NCBI RefSeq assembly: GCF_036884845.1 | Contig: NZ_CP145732.1 | Span: 2,356,001-2,420,000 of the forward strand | DNA: 64,000 nt | Origin: Pseudomonas sp. MAG733B | GTDB lineage: Bacteria > Pseudomonadota > Gammaproteobacteria > Pseudomonadales > Pseudomonadaceae | Direction of reading: 5' to 3' | Shown here: piece after piece, positions 8,397 to 17,645 of the stretch | Position numbering within the stretch: the stretch's first letter is position 1 | Layout: the number at the start of each line of letters is the position of its first letter | Made by a program: the position numbers and the translations under genes | The notes under the pieces: model-generated | What the model was told of the DNA's origin: nothing | Seen by the model: only the letters and a program-made list of their open reading frames with translations | Database searches by the model: none

Positions 8397-10223
8397 ATGA
8401 GCGACACGATTACCTGGGGCATGATGCTCCGCAAGCTGCCTTCCATTGCCAAAGCCCTGCCACGGGTGGTGAAGGGAATGAAGGTCGCCAACGTCAAGGA
8501 TCCGACCCAAACGTGTGGCCTGGGCTGGAGTTTCGAACAAGCTGCCTTGCGCAACCCTGACGGCCCGGCCTTGCTGCACGGCGATGTTTCGCTGACTTAT
8601 GCACAGGTCAATCAGTGGGCCAATCGCATCGCCCATCACTTGATCGACCAAGGCATCGGCAAGGGTGACGTGGTGGCGGTGTTTATCGAGAACCGCCCGG
8701 AACTGCTGGTGACGATCCTGGCGGTGGCCAAGGTCGGCGCGATCAGTGCCTTGCTCAATACCTCGCAGACCCGCGACACCCTGGCTCATAGCCTGAACCT
8801 TGTAGCGCCGGCCGCCATTGTCGTCGGCGAAGAGCTCGTCCCGGCATTTCTGGCCGTGCGTGAGCGCGTAGCGATCGAAGCGGCGCGGACCTGGTTTGTC
8901 GCCGATCAAGACACCTGGAACCATCCGGGCATCGCCCCGGCCGGGTTCATCAACCTGATGACGGCCAGTATCGACGCCGACAGCGAGAATCCCGCCAGCA
9001 GCCAGCAGGTGTTCTTCGACGACCCTTGTTTCTATATCTACACCTCGGGCACCACCGGGTTGCCCAAGGCCGGCGTGTTCAAGCACGGGCGCTGGATGCG
9101 CAGCTCAGCCAGCTTCGGGATGATCGCGCTGGACATGCGTCCCGAGGACGTCGTCTATTGCACCTTGCCGCTGTATCACGCCACCGGCCTGTGCGTGTGC
9201 TGGGGTTCGGCCATCAGCGGCGCTTCGGGTTTCGCCATCCGCCGCAAGTTCAGCGCCAGCCAGTTCTGGAGCGATGTGCGCAAATACCGCGCGACTACCC
9301 TCGGCTACGTCGGCGAGTTGTGCCGTTACCTGGTCGATCAACCGCCCAGTGCCGGCGACAGCAAGCACGGCGTGACCAAGATGATCGGCAACGGTCTGCG
9401 TCCCGGGGCGTGGAACGAGTTCAAAACGCGTTTTGGCGTCAACCACATCTGCGAACTGTATGCCGCCAGCGATGGCAACATCGGCTTCACCAACATTCTG
9501 AATTTCGACAACACGGTCGGTTTTTCCCTGATGTCCTGGGAGTTGGCGGCGTACGACCACGACAGTGGCGCGCCGACCCGCCAAGCCAATGGCTTCATGC
9601 GCAAGGTCGACAAGGGCGAGCAGGGTTTGTTGCTGGCGAAAATCGACGACAAGGCGCCGTTGGACGGCTACACCGACCCACAGAAAACCGCAAAAGTCGT
9701 CCTGCATGATGTGTTCGAGAAGGGCGACCGTTACTTCAATACCGGCGACTTGCTGCGCAACATCGGTTTTGGTCACGCACAGTTTGTCGACCGACTGGGC
9801 GACACTTATCGCTGGAAGGGTGAAAACGTCTCGACCACTGAAGTCGAGAACATCCTCCTGAAACATCCGCATATTTCCGAAGCCGTGGCCTATGGCGTGG
9901 AAATCCGCAACACCAACGGCCGGGCCGGGATGGCGGCAATCACGCCCGCCGAATCCTTGGCGACCTTGGATTTCAGCGAACTGCTGGCGTTCGTGCGGCA
10001 ACAGATGCCGGCGTATGCGGTGCCGCTGTTTCTGCGGGTGAAAGTGAAGATGGAAACCACCGGGACATTCAAATACCAGAAGACCCGACTCAAGGACGAA
10101 GCCTTCGACCCGGGCAGGACCGGTGACGATCCGATCTACGCCTGGCTGCCCGGTACTGACACTTATGTGCAGGTCACCGAGCAGGTGCTGACGGACATTC
10201 AGGGTGGCAAACATCGCTATTGA
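8397..10223 (+). CDS. Long-chain (very long-chain type) acyl-CoA synthetase
   Basis: This 608-residue AMP-forming enzyme of the ANL superfamily activates fatty acids to acyl-CoA through an acyl-adenylate. The P-loop-like motif YTSGTTGLPKA is near residues 215-225. Later come an ELYAASDGN adenine-binding segment and the hinge region FVDRLGDTYRWKGENVSTTEVE. The overall sequence is closer to the FATP/FadD6-like group than to the classical FadD. The ATG at 8397 follows GGGAGC. It is a lone gene and no partner is adjacent. Confidence 0.88.
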   Translation: MSDTITWGMMLRKLPSIAKALPRVVKGMKVANVKDPTQTCGLGWSFEQAALRNPDGPALLHGDVSLTYAQVNQWANRIAHHLIDQGIGKGDVVAVFIENRPELLVTILAVAKVGAISALLNTSQTRDTLAHSLNLVAPAAIVVGEELVPAFLAVRERVAIEAARTWFVADQDTWNHPGIAPAGFINLMTASIDADSENPASSQQVFFDDPCFYIYTSGTTGLPKAGVFKHGRWMRSSASFGMIALDMRPEDVVYCTLPLYHATGLCVCWGSAISGASGFAIRRKFSASQFWSDVRKYRATTLGYVGELCRYLVDQPPSAGDSKHGVTKMIGNGLRPGAWNEFKTRFGVNHICELYAASDGNIGFTNILNFDNTVGFSLMSWELAAYDHDSGAPTRQANGFMRKVDKGEQGLLLAKIDDKAPLDGYTDPQKTAKVVLHDVFEKGDRYFNTGDLLRNIGFGHAQFVDRLGDTYRWKGENVSTTEVENILLKHPHISEAVAYGVEIRNTNGRAGMAAITPAESLATLDFSELLAFVRQQMPAYAVPLFLRVKVKMETTGTFKYQKTRLKDEAFDPGRTGDDPIYAWLPGTDTYVQVTEQVLTDIQGGKHRY

Positions 10224-10335
10224 AAGTGCTGCTATTGAATGTCGCTATGGCCGCGCATCAGAAAAAACAAGTGACAGTGCCTGAGCCGCTCGGGAAACTG
10301 TCGGCTTTTACGAACGACAGAAAATGGAGTGCCCA

Positions 10336-10854
10336 ATGTCCGACAAAAGCCGCCAGATGACCCCCGAAGAAGCTGCCGAATTTGCCGAACAGGTTTTCAA
10401 CAAGGCACGCGAGGGCGATGCGGCCATGATGGCTGCGCTGCTGAGCAAAGGCTTGCCGCCGAACCTGCGCAATCACAAGGGCGACACCTTGCTGATGCTG
10501 GCCGCCTACCACGGCCACGTGGACACCGTGAAAGTCCTGCTTGAACACAAGGCCGATCCGGAAATCCGCAACGACAACGGCCAGAGTCCGATTGCCGGCG
10601 CCGCGTTCAAGGGTGACCTGGCGGTGATCAAGGCGTTGGTGGAAGGTGGCGCGCAGGTGGAAGGTTCGTCCTTCGATGGCCGCACGGCGCTGATGATGGC
10701 GGCGATGTTCAACCGCGTCGACGTCGTCGACTACCTGATCAGTAAAGGCGCCGACCCGAAAGCCAAGGACGCCAATGGCGTTACCGCACTGGATGCCGCC
10801 AAGACCTTGGGTGCTGCCGATACCATCGCGCAGCTGGAAAAACTGCTGGGCTAG
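10336..10854 (+). CDS. Ankyrin-repeat protein
   Basis: This 172-residue protein is built mostly of four to five ankyrin repeats (for example GDTLLMLAAYHGHVDTVKVL and GRTALMMAAMFNRVDVVDYL). It has a short acidic N-terminal helix and no signal peptide, so it is probably a cytoplasmic protein-binding scaffold whose partner is unknown. The ATG at 10336 is chosen because a GGAG sequence lies just upstream. An in-frame ATG four codons earlier is less well placed. Confidence 0.85.
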   Translation: MSDKSRQMTPEEAAEFAEQVFNKAREGDAAMMAALLSKGLPPNLRNHKGDTLLMLAAYHGHVDTVKVLLEHKADPEIRNDNGQSPIAGAAFKGDLAVIKALVEGGAQVEGSSFDGRTALMMAAMFNRVDVVDYLISKGADPKAKDANGVTALDAAKTLGAADTIAQLEKLLG

Positions 10855-10859
10855 TTTTT

Positions 10860-10964
10860 GTGGCGAGGGAGCTTGCTCCCGCTCGGCTGCGAAGCAGTCG
10901 CAAACCTGACTACGTGAACGAGGGGACCGCTTCGCGCCCCAGCGGGAGCAAGCTCCCTCGCCAC
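10860..10964. repeat. REP/BIME inverted repeat
   Basis: The arms GTGGCGAGGGAGCTTGCTCC and its complement flank a linker that contains its own small hairpin (GCGAAGC region). It follows directly on the ankyrin gene stop codon. Confidence 0.82.
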
Positions 10965-11048
10965 AGGTTGGTGGCTGGCTCAGGCTATCGGCTTAAGAAT
11001 GCGTTATCCTTCGCGCCCTCAAAACTCCCTCGCTACAGGATCCGCCCC

Positions 11049-11579
11049 ATGAAAGCCGCACTCGTCGAACTCATCAGCAAAATCAGCTCCGGGTGCATGA
11101 GCGATGACGAAATCCGGAAAGTCGGTGACGAAGCGTCCCAGGCTTACGCGGATCCTGAGGCTTTTCTGACGGCCAATCCGGACATCAACTACGACGACAC
11201 TTTCCCGATCCCGCTGGGTGAGTGGGTCGTTGTCGGCAGCCTGCCGGAAACCGTGCTGTTTCAGGCCGACACTTACATGGACCTGTTTGCGCAGATCGTC
11301 GACTCGTTCGGCCCTGGAGTCGATTTCAACCTCAAGCCCAAGCAACTGGCCAAGACCGAAGCCCTGACTGCACTTAACCGCATTCAGGTGCAGATGAGCA
11401 GCCTGAACAAGGAAAACGGCGGTTATACATTGATGAATTTCAGCCAGTTGCTGGATGACGAACTGCAAATGGTTCTGGTCTTCGGCAATGACGTGCCGCG
11501 TGTGCTTGAACTGTGTGCCGAAGTCGGTATTGCCGCGGCACCTGCCCTGGAAGCCTTGAAAGTGGCAATCCACGTCTGA
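11049..11579 (+). CDS. Hypothetical cytoplasmic protein
   Basis: This 176-residue protein is of unknown function. The ATG at 11049 is taken because the upstream in-frame sequence is REP DNA. The protein is acidic, has no signal peptide or membrane segment, and appears alpha-helical in its second half. The compact motif FPIPLGEWVVVGSLPE sits near the middle. I do not recognise a domain. It lies between an ankyrin gene and a small membrane-protein gene on the same strand. Confidence 0.65.
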   Translation: MKAALVELISKISSGCMSDDEIRKVGDEASQAYADPEAFLTANPDINYDDTFPIPLGEWVVVGSLPETVLFQADTYMDLFAQIVDSFGPGVDFNLKPKQLAKTEALTALNRIQVQMSSLNKENGGYTLMNFSQLLDDELQMVLVFGNDVPRVLELCAEVGIAAAPALEALKVAIHV

Positions 11580-11614
11580 GACCGTAAAGCTGTCAATAAA
11601 AAGGAACCCTTGCC

Positions 11615-11689
11615 ATGGCCGACTATCCTAAGGGTGCATACCACTCTTCGGGAGCGTCACCATGGGTTCCACGTTCAACAGCCTTGTAG
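11615..11689 (+). other. Possible 24-codon upstream leader ORF
   Basis: The ATG at 11615 has a strong AAGGAA ribosome binding site and opens a 24-codon frame. Its end overlaps the start of the next gene (ATG 11662) in another frame. It could be a leader peptide coupling translation to the membrane protein, or chance. No homology is claimed. Confidence 0.3.
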
Positions 11690-11853
11690 GCCTGATCATT
11701 CTTGCCCTAGACATCTGGGCAATCATCAATGTGCTGAAAAGTGGCGCCGAAACCGGGATGAAAATCCTCTGGGTGCTGTTGATCCTGCTGCTGCCGGTTC
11801 TGGGCCTGATCATCTGGGCCATCGCCGGGCCGCGTGGGAATGTGCGGATCTGA
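11662..11853 (+). CDS. Small membrane protein, phospholipase D N-terminal-like (PLDc_N)
   Basis: This 63-residue protein has two hydrophobic helices separated by a short polar turn (KSGAETGMK) and ends in a conserved PRGNVRI tail. This pattern fits the PLDc_N domain, normally the membrane anchor at the N-terminus of cardiolipin synthases, here as a stand-alone protein. GGGAGC lies upstream of the ATG. Its role is unknown. Confidence 0.75.
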   Translation: MGSTFNSLVGLIILALDIWAIINVLKSGAETGMKILWVLLILLLPVLGLIIWAIAGPRGNVRI

Positions 11854-11981
11854 CAGACGAGGTTCGACCTGTCATGTTCCGCGACGTAGAATGCGCGCCT
11901 TTCCCGGGCAATCGAGCTGATCGATTGGCCTTCATGGGCGGGTAACCGTCCGTTGCCACCGCATTCATCGGAGCACTTCCC

Positions 11982-12857
11982 ATGAGCAACATCCCCGCCA
12001 GCGATTACCTGGAAACCCTTTACGAAGGCTACGGCCAGCGTTTTCGCATGGAAAAACTGCTGCACGAAGTGCGCACCGAACACCAGCACCTGGTGATTTT
12101 CGAGAACCCGCGCATGGGCCGGGTCATGGCGCTGGACGGTGTGATCCAGACCACCGAAGCCGACGAATTCATCTACCACGAAATGCTTACCCACGTGCCG
12201 ATCCTGGCCCACGGCACCGCCAAGCGCGTGCTGATCATCGGTGGCGGCGATGGCGGCATGCTGCGTGAAGTGGCCAAGCACCGCAGCATTGAGCACATCA
12301 CCATGGTCGAGATCGACGGCACGGTGGTCGACATGTGCAAGGAATTCCTGCCGAACCACTCCAAAGGTGCGTTCGATGATCCACGCCTGAACCTGGTGAT
12401 CGACGACGGCATGCGTTTCGTCGCCACCACCACGGAAAAGTTCGACGTGATCATTTCCGACTCCACCGACCCGATCGGTCCGGGTGAAGTGCTGTTTTCG
12501 GAAAATTTCTACCAGGCCTGCCGCCGCTGCCTGAATGAAGGCGGCATTCTGGTGACCCAGAACGGCACACCGTTCATGCAGATCGAAGAAGTGAAGACCA
12601 CCGCCGGTCGCCTGCGCAGTCTGTTCCCGGACTGGCACTTCTATCAGGCCGCTGTGCCGACTTATATCGGCGGCTCGATGACCTTCGCCTGGGGCGCAAC
12701 CAATACCGCTTATCGCAAGCTATCCCGCGAAACCCTGCAACAGCGCTTCGCCGGCAGTGGCATCGTCACTCGCTACTACAACCCGGAAATCCACATCGGC
12801 GCCTTCGCCTTGCCGCAGTACGTGCTGCAAGCTGTGGGCAAGCCAAGCAACGACTGA
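11982..12857 (+). CDS. speE: Polyamine aminopropyltransferase (spermidine synthase)
   Basis: This 291-residue enzyme transfers the aminopropyl group of decarboxylated SAM to putrescine to make spermidine. The nucleotide-binding motif [13 protein letters not shown] is near residue 85. The catalytic-loop motif [14 protein letters not shown] is near residues 163-176. It is preceded by the DDGMRFV segment that contacts the ligand. The length and start match the family. GGAGC precedes the ATG at 11982. Confidence 0.95.
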   Translation: MSNIPASDYLETLYEGYGQRFRMEKLLHEVRTEHQHLVIFENPRMGRVMALDGVIQTTEADEFIYHEMLTHVPILAHGTAKRVLIIGGGDGGMLREVAKHRSIEHITMVEIDGTVVDMCKEFLPNHSKGAFDDPRLNLVIDDGMRFVATTTEKFDVIISDSTDPIGPGEVLFSENFYQACRRCLNEGGILVTQNGTPFMQIEEVKTTAGRLRSLFPDWHFYQAAVPTYIGGSMTFAWGATNTAYRKLSRETLQQRFAGSGIVTRYYNPEIHIGAFALPQYVLQAVGKPSND

Positions 12858-12880
12858 TGGATTGAAGTATTCACCTGAAC

Positions 12881-12982
12881 CTGTAGGAGCGAGCCTGCTC
12901 GCGATGGACGTGAACGATGACGCGGGGAGCCTGATTCAACGCGGTGTACTCACGTTTTTCGCGAGTAGGCTCGCTCCTACAG
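12881..12982. repeat. REP/BIME inverted repeat (TGTAGGAGC class)
   Basis: The arms CTGTAGGAGCGAGCCTGCTC and its complement (one mismatch) flank a linker of about 50 bases. This is the second REP sub-class in the window, with TGTAGGAGC in place of GTGGGAGC. Confidence 0.82.
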
Positions 12983-13078
12983 GGGATCAGCGGTGGCATA
13001 TTCCAGCGGAACGATTAGCCAGCTAATCAGGTCGAGATAGTGGTAAGCCCATTTGCGGGTTTGATCGAGGAGGCTCTG

Positions 13079-13312
13079 ATGTCAAAGTGGAAAGTCACTT
13101 TCGTGGATGATCACGGTGAAACCATCGACGAAGTCTTCGAGTGCGAGGAATGCCCGAGTCACGAGCAGGCCGCCAAACTCATCAAGGAACGGCTTCTTCC
13201 TGTCGCCGCGAAGCTGGATCTGAACGATCTGGAAGGGCGAACCGCCGATGCCGGCGTCAAAAACCTCAAAACCCAGAACAGCATACAAATCCGCAGCATC
13301 ACGCCAATCTGA
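13079..13312 (+). CDS. Small conserved hypothetical protein
   Basis: This 77-residue acidic cytoplasmic protein begins MSKWKVTFVDDHGETIDEVF and has two close cysteines (CEEC, near residues 22-25) that could bind a metal or form a disulfide. A GAGGAGG ribosome binding site lies just before the ATG at 13079, which supports translation. No domain is recognised. Confidence 0.65.
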   Translation: MSKWKVTFVDDHGETIDEVFECEECPSHEQAAKLIKERLLPVAAKLDLNDLEGRTADAGVKNLKTQNSIQIRSITPI

Positions 13313-13524
13313 ACACCTCCTGTCACATTCACAACCAGACCTTGGCAGCGGCTTTATCTTGGGGCTACTCTGCAATCGAGATCAGCGAATGGATCGCTAA
13401 GGTCTGGTCTTGTCAGCTCCATGCTTGTTTCCCGTCGGCACATCGGTTGCCGAACGCCCGCGACCTTGGGTTGCGCGCGCAGGGAGTACGGAAAGTCTAT
13501 CCATCAGTTTGAGGAGGACGTTTC

Positions 13525-13869
13525 ATGAGCACAGCCTATCAAGAAGACATCAGCAGCAGCGTGCTGCGCCGCATGAAAGAAGGCGGTTTCGACTTTTCAC
13601 GATTCCATCCCATCGAGTTCTACGCCATTTTCCCGGACGAGGAGCGGGCACGCAGGGCGGCACGTCAATTCCATCATGGTGAATCCCTGAATGCGCAAAT
13701 CAGCGTGCGCGACGACGGCGCCTGGGCGCTGGAACTGAGCAAGGTGATGTACGCCACTTACGATGACATCGGCGATTTCGAACAGGGTTTCGAAGCGGTG
13801 GTCGAGCCATTGGGCGGCATCATTGAAGGCTGGGGTGTCAAACAGGAGGTACGAGGGCGACTCGCATAA
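13525..13869 (+). CDS. RraB-like ribonuclease E inhibitor family protein
   Basis: This 114-residue protein has the alternating strand/helix layout and the ISVRDDGAWALELSKVM segment typical of the RraB family (PF06877). Family members bind RNase E and modulate mRNA decay in Escherichia coli. Whether this homologue does so is inference. A GAGGAGG site precedes the ATG at 13525. A hairpin terminator follows the stop codon. Confidence 0.7.
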   Translation: MSTAYQEDISSSVLRRMKEGGFDFSRFHPIEFYAIFPDEERARRAARQFHHGESLNAQISVRDDGAWALELSKVMYATYDDIGDFEQGFEAVVEPLGGIIEGWGVKQEVRGRLA

Positions 13870-13896
13870 ACTTATGAACAGTAACAATCGTCAATA

Positions 13897-13928
13897 ACGG
13901 CTGACCTTCGGGTTGGCCGTTTTCGTTT
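13897..13928 (+). terminator. Rho-independent terminator after the RraB-like gene
   Basis: The stem ACGGCTGACC/GGTTGGCCGT with a UUCG loop is followed by a T-rich run (TTTTCGTTT). It lies 27 bases after the stop codon. Confidence 0.85.
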
Positions 13929-13974
13929 GTGCCAAGCGTGATGTCGGCAACCTCCTGAAACAAGAATCCGGCGC

Positions 13975-14000
13975 AAAAAAAAGCCACCTGAGCGGGTGGC
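13975..14000 (-). terminator. Terminator of the candidate small RNA
   Basis: Reading on the minus strand, a six- to seven-pair GC stem (GCCACC...GGTGGC) is followed immediately by eight T. There is no plus-strand T run, so it is directional. Confidence 0.8.
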
Positions 14001-14113
14001 TAAAAGGGAAGACCGGTAAGGAGAGAAACCGGTCAGAGCATGCCGGACCGGGCTGCCTGTGCAGCCGAATGCGTGGGCCGAATGCTCCTGCGGGTAAAGC
14101 AGATTCGGCGATT
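13975..14113 (-). ncRNA. Candidate small RNA ending in a strong terminator
   Basis: No convincing protein is encoded here. On the minus strand the segment ends with the perfect hairpin GCCACCCGCTCAGGTGGC plus eight T. Just before it is a second perfect hairpin, GACCGG/CCGGTC, whose loop is the CU-rich TTTCTCTCCTTA, complementary to ribosome binding sites. A promoter-like GATAAT box lies at 14125-14120, which would start a transcript of about 140 bases near 14113. These are the usual marks of a regulatory RNA. RgsA is one possible identity, but I cannot confirm it. Confidence 0.5.
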
Positions 14114-14344
14114 GGGTGGATTATCCGCAGCGTTAACCGGGCAGTGAAATCAACTCTGACTATGCTGGTGATAGGCAACAACATTGCCTTGCAATGAAGC
14201 GGGGGCGATCAGGTTGGGGCGTTTGCCGCACAGGATTGGTGCGGTGCGTGTGTATTGATTATCCAACCGATTGAAATCAAAGCGTTTATGCCGATGGCAC
14301 GGGCCTTGCGAAGGTCTGTATGTCCGGGTGACAAGGAGTACGGC

Positions 14345-15754
14345 ATGATCCGCACCTATTTTGATGAGATGTACGATGCCGGCGGCCAGGTCCGCCCGCA
14401 TTATCGGGAGTTTGCCCGTTGGCTGGCCGAAACGCCTGACGAGCTTTTGGCACAACGGCGACGCGAGGCCGATCTGTTATTTCATCGCGCCGGGATTACA
14501 TTCACGCTCTACGGTGATGAGCAGGGGACAGAGCGCCTGATTCCCTTCGACACCATTCCCCGCAGCATTCCCGCCAGCGAGTGGCGCGTGGTCGAACGCG
14601 GCTGCATCCAGCGGGTCAAGGCGTTGAACATGTTCCTCGCCGACCTCTATCACGAACAACGCATCATCAAGGCCGGGATCATTCCGGCCGAGCAGGTGCT
14701 GGCCAACGAGCAATATCAGTTGGCAATGCAAGGGCTGGACTTGCACCGCGATATCTATTCGCACATCTCCGGCGTCGATCTGGTGCGCGATGGCGACGGC
14801 ACGTACTACGTGCTCGAAGACAATCTGCGCACGCCCAGCGGCGTCAGCTACATGCTCGAAGACCGCAAGATGATGATGCGTTTGTTCCCCGAGTTGTTCG
14901 CGGCGCAGCGCATCGCTCCCATCGACCACTATCCGAACTTGTTGCTCGATACCCTGAAAAGCTCCAGCCCTATCGACAACCCCAGCGTGGTGGTGCTGAC
15001 GCCGGGGCGTTTCAACAGTGCGTTCTTTGAACATGCGTTTCTGGCGCGGGAAATGGGCGTGGAGCTGGTCGAAGGCGCGGACCTGTTCGTGCGTGACGAC
15101 AAGGTCTTCATGCGCACCACTGACGGGCCGAAAGCCGTCGATGTGATCTACCGGCGTCTTGATGATGCGTTCCTCGATCCGTTGGCGTTCAACCCGGATT
15201 CGATGCTCGGTGTGCCGGGGCTGCTGTCGTCTTACCGCTCTGGCAACGTGGTGCTGGCCAATGCCATCGGCACAGGCGTGGCGGACGACAAGTCGGTGTA
15301 TCCGTTCGTCACCGACATGATCCGTTTTTATCTGGATGAAGAGCCGATCCTCCAGAACGTTCCCACGTGGCAGTGTCGCAATCCTTCTGAACTTTCCCAC
15401 GTGCTGGCCAATCTGCCAGAACTGGTGGTCAAGGAAACTCAAGGCTCCGGCGGCTACGGCATGTTGGTGGGGCCGGCGGCGACGGCAGCGGAAATCGAAG
15501 CCTTCCGCGCGCGGATCATCGCCAAGCCCCATGCCTACATCGCGCAACCGACGCTGTCGCTGTCGACCTGTCCGACTTTTGTCGAAAACGGCATCGCGCC
15601 GCGCCATATCGACCTGCGTCCATTTGTATTGTCTGGCCGCGAAACCCGGGTCGTGCCCGGCGGTTTGACCCGTGTCGCCCTGCGCGAAGGCTCCCTGGTG
15701 GTGAATTCCTCCCAGGGCGGCGGAACCAAGGACACCTGGGTGGTCGAGGATTGA
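14345..15754 (+). CDS. Circularly permuted type 2 ATP-grasp protein
   Basis: This 469-residue protein is of the DUF404/DUF407 type, with a permuted ATP-grasp fold predicted to form peptide or amide bonds (family knowledge; substrate unknown). Visible landmarks are YYVLEDNLRTPSGVSYMLEDR near residues 155-175, the VVKETQGSGGYGMLVGP nucleotide-binding segment near 365, and HIDLRPFVL near 420. The ATG at 14345 has AAGGAG seven bases upstream. It is followed after 12 bases by an alpha-E gene and then an overlapping transglutaminase. This trio recurs in many proteobacteria and probably forms one pathway. Confidence 0.88.
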   Translation: MIRTYFDEMYDAGGQVRPHYREFARWLAETPDELLAQRRREADLLFHRAGITFTLYGDEQGTERLIPFDTIPRSIPASEWRVVERGCIQRVKALNMFLADLYHEQRIIKAGIIPAEQVLANEQYQLAMQGLDLHRDIYSHISGVDLVRDGDGTYYVLEDNLRTPSGVSYMLEDRKMMMRLFPELFAAQRIAPIDHYPNLLLDTLKSSSPIDNPSVVVLTPGRFNSAFFEHAFLAREMGVELVEGADLFVRDDKVFMRTTDGPKAVDVIYRRLDDAFLDPLAFNPDSMLGVPGLLSSYRSGNVVLANAIGTGVADDKSVYPFVTDMIRFYLDEEPILQNVPTWQCRNPSELSHVLANLPELVVKETQGSGGYGMLVGPAATAAEIEAFRARIIAKPHAYIAQPTLSLSTCPTFVENGIAPRHIDLRPFVLSGRETRVVPGGLTRVALREGSLVVNSSQGGGTKDTWVVED

Positions 15755-15766
15755 AGGAAGCCTGTC

Positions 15767-16717
15767 ATGCTAAGTAGAACTGCCTCGGATTTGTATTGGA
15801 TGTCGCGTTACCTGGAGCGGGCGGAAAACCTCGCGCGGATGCTCGACATCAGTTACTCGCTGTCGCTGATGCCACAGGATGGCCGCGGTAACGGCCTGCA
15901 TGAACTGGCGATGCCGCTGTTGATCACCGGCACCCTGGATGATTACCTCGAACGCCACGGCGAACTGCATGCCGAACGGCTGTTGCATTTCTTCGCCCTG
16001 GACGCGGCCAACCCGGCGAGCATCTACAGCTGCCTCGGTGCGGCGCGGGCCAGTGCCCACGCGGTGCGGGGGCGAATCACCGCCGACATGTGGGAAAACA
16101 TCAACGCCACCTGGCTGGAAATTCGCGGCATCGCCGAACAAGGCCTCAGCCGCTACGGCATGAGCCGTTTCTGCGAGTGGATCAAGGAACGATCGCACCT
16201 GTTCCGTGGCGCCTCCTACGGCACCATCATGCGTAACGACGCCTTCCGCTTCATCCGCCTCGGGACATTCATCGAAAGGGCCGACAACACGTTGCGTCTG
16301 CTCGATGCCCGCTACGAAATGGCCGGCGATCAGGCCGAAGCCGTCAGCGATGGAACAGCTCACGCCTATTACCAATGGAGTGCCTTGCTGCGAGCGCTCT
16401 CATCCTTCGAGGCCTACACCGAAATCTACCGTGACGCCCCCGGCGCACGGCATGTGGCGGAATTGCTGCTGCTTCGCGCTGATGTGCCGCGCTCCCTGCG
16501 CGCCTGCACCGAAGAAATCGACCAGATCCTTGCGCAATTGCCGGGCGCCAACGGCCGACCGGCGCAACGCTTGGCGGCGGAAATGGACGCACGTCTGCGC
16601 TACACCGGCATCAACGAAATTCTCGACGAAGGCCTGCACGCCTGGCTGACCGAGTTCATCCCGCTGGTGCGCCAGTTGGGCAACGCGATTCACAGTTCAT
16701 ACCTGGAGGCTGCATGA
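15767..16717 (+). CDS. Alpha-E domain protein
   Basis: This 316-residue, almost all-helical protein starts MLSRTASDLYWMSRYLERAENLARML, the characteristic opening of the alpha-E family (DUF403). Conserved Glu/Arg/Asp residues on the helices suggest an enzymatic or scaffold role, but no reaction has been assigned. It is sandwiched between the permuted ATP-grasp gene and the transglutaminase gene, overlapping the latter by four bases. It is therefore probably translated with them and serves the same peptide-modifying pathway. Confidence 0.88.
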   Translation: MLSRTASDLYWMSRYLERAENLARMLDISYSLSLMPQDGRGNGLHELAMPLLITGTLDDYLERHGELHAERLLHFFALDAANPASIYSCLGAARASAHAVRGRITADMWENINATWLEIRGIAEQGLSRYGMSRFCEWIKERSHLFRGASYGTIMRNDAFRFIRLGTFIERADNTLRLLDARYEMAGDQAEAVSDGTAHAYYQWSALLRALSSFEAYTEIYRDAPGARHVAELLLLRADVPRSLRACTEEIDQILAQLPGANGRPAQRLAAEMDARLRYTGINEILDEGLHAWLTEFIPLVRQLGNAIHSSYLEAA

Positions 16718-17523
16718 GACTTTCCATTAGCCACGAGACCACCTATCACTACGAAGATCAGGTGCGGGCGAGCATCCAGTACCTGCGACTGACACCCCAC
16801 GACAGCGAGCGTCAGCACGTGCTCAGTTGGCAGCTCGACTTGCCACGCCCGGTGCGCGCGCAACTCGATCCGTTCGGCAACATCCTGCATGTGCTGACCA
16901 TGGACGAGCCGCACGAGGCGATCATCATCGGCGCCCGTGGCCAGGTCGACATTGATGAATTGCGCGAAGCCGAACACGAGAGCCAGTCGTCATTGCCGTT
17001 CCTGCGCTTCACTCGCCTGACCGAAGCCGACGCTGCACTGCGTGCATTCGCCGAAAAGGAGTGCAAGCAGCGTCGCGATCGCACCGCGTTGATCGACTTG
17101 ATGCATGGCCTGAACCAGCACATGACCTACACGCCGGGGGCCACCGAAGTGGACACCAGCGCCGCGCAGGCTTTCGCCGGGCGGTCGGGCGTCTGTCAGG
17201 ACCACACCCACGCGTTCCTCGCTTGCGCCCGCAGTCTGGGCATTCCAGCGCGGTATGTGTCGGGTTATCTGTACAGCGAGAACAGCGAGCACTTGGCCAG
17301 TCACGCCTGGGCTGAAGCCTGGCTGGACGACGCCTGGTACAGCTTCGACGTGACCAATGAGCTCGCGCGGCCTGAGCGACATCTGAAGTTGGCGGTGGGT
17401 CTGGATTACCTGGATGCCTGCCCGGTACGCGGCATGCGCCGGGGTGGCGGGTGTGAGCAGATGCACGCCAAGGTCTTCGTAACCCCGACGCCTGCACCGG
17501 TGATTTCAGTGCAGCAGCAATAG
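16714..17523 (+). CDS. Transglutaminase-like cysteine protease
   Basis: This 269-residue protein has the bacterial transglutaminase-like N-terminal beta domain (about residues 1-80, starting MRLSISHETTYHYE) and a C-terminal papain-like core. The catalytic triad is visible: Cys161 in GRSGVCQDHTHAF, His in LASHAWAEAW and Asp in YSFDVTNE. It is probably cytoplasmic, as no signal peptide is seen. With the upstream ATP-grasp and alpha-E proteins it likely makes and trims a small peptide or peptide tag; the product is unknown. Confidence 0.88.
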   Translation: MRLSISHETTYHYEDQVRASIQYLRLTPHDSERQHVLSWQLDLPRPVRAQLDPFGNILHVLTMDEPHEAIIIGARGQVDIDELREAEHESQSSLPFLRFTRLTEADAALRAFAEKECKQRRDRTALIDLMHGLNQHMTYTPGATEVDTSAAQAFAGRSGVCQDHTHAFLACARSLGIPARYVSGYLYSENSEHLASHAWAEAWLDDAWYSFDVTNELARPERHLKLAVGLDYLDACPVRGMRRGGGCEQMHAKVFVTPTPAPVISVQQQ

Positions 17524-17540
17524 CGCAAACACCGCCGACC

Positions 17541-17635
17541 CCTGTAGGAGCCGAGCTTGCTCGCGATGGCGTAATGTCAGTCAATACTTCACTGAATGGC
17601 ATACCGCTATCGCGAGCAAGCTCGGCTCCTACAGG
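17541..17635. repeat. REP/BIME inverted repeat (TGTAGGAGC class)
   Basis: The arms CCTGTAGGAGCCGAGCTTGC and its complement, continued by TCGCGAT, lie between the convergent transglutaminase and cytochrome genes. Confidence 0.85.
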
Positions 17636-17645
17636 GAAAAGGGTG

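Noticed and set aside
9105..10214. 369-codon minus-strand frame opposite the acyl-CoA synthetase
   Set aside because: It is an antisense shadow of a well-supported gene, with the Val/Gly/His-rich composition typical of such shadows.
13891..14197. Short overlapping frames on both strands in the RraB/ATP-grasp gap
   Set aside because: They run through two terminator hairpins and have no ribosome binding sites. The structure fits an RNA gene better.
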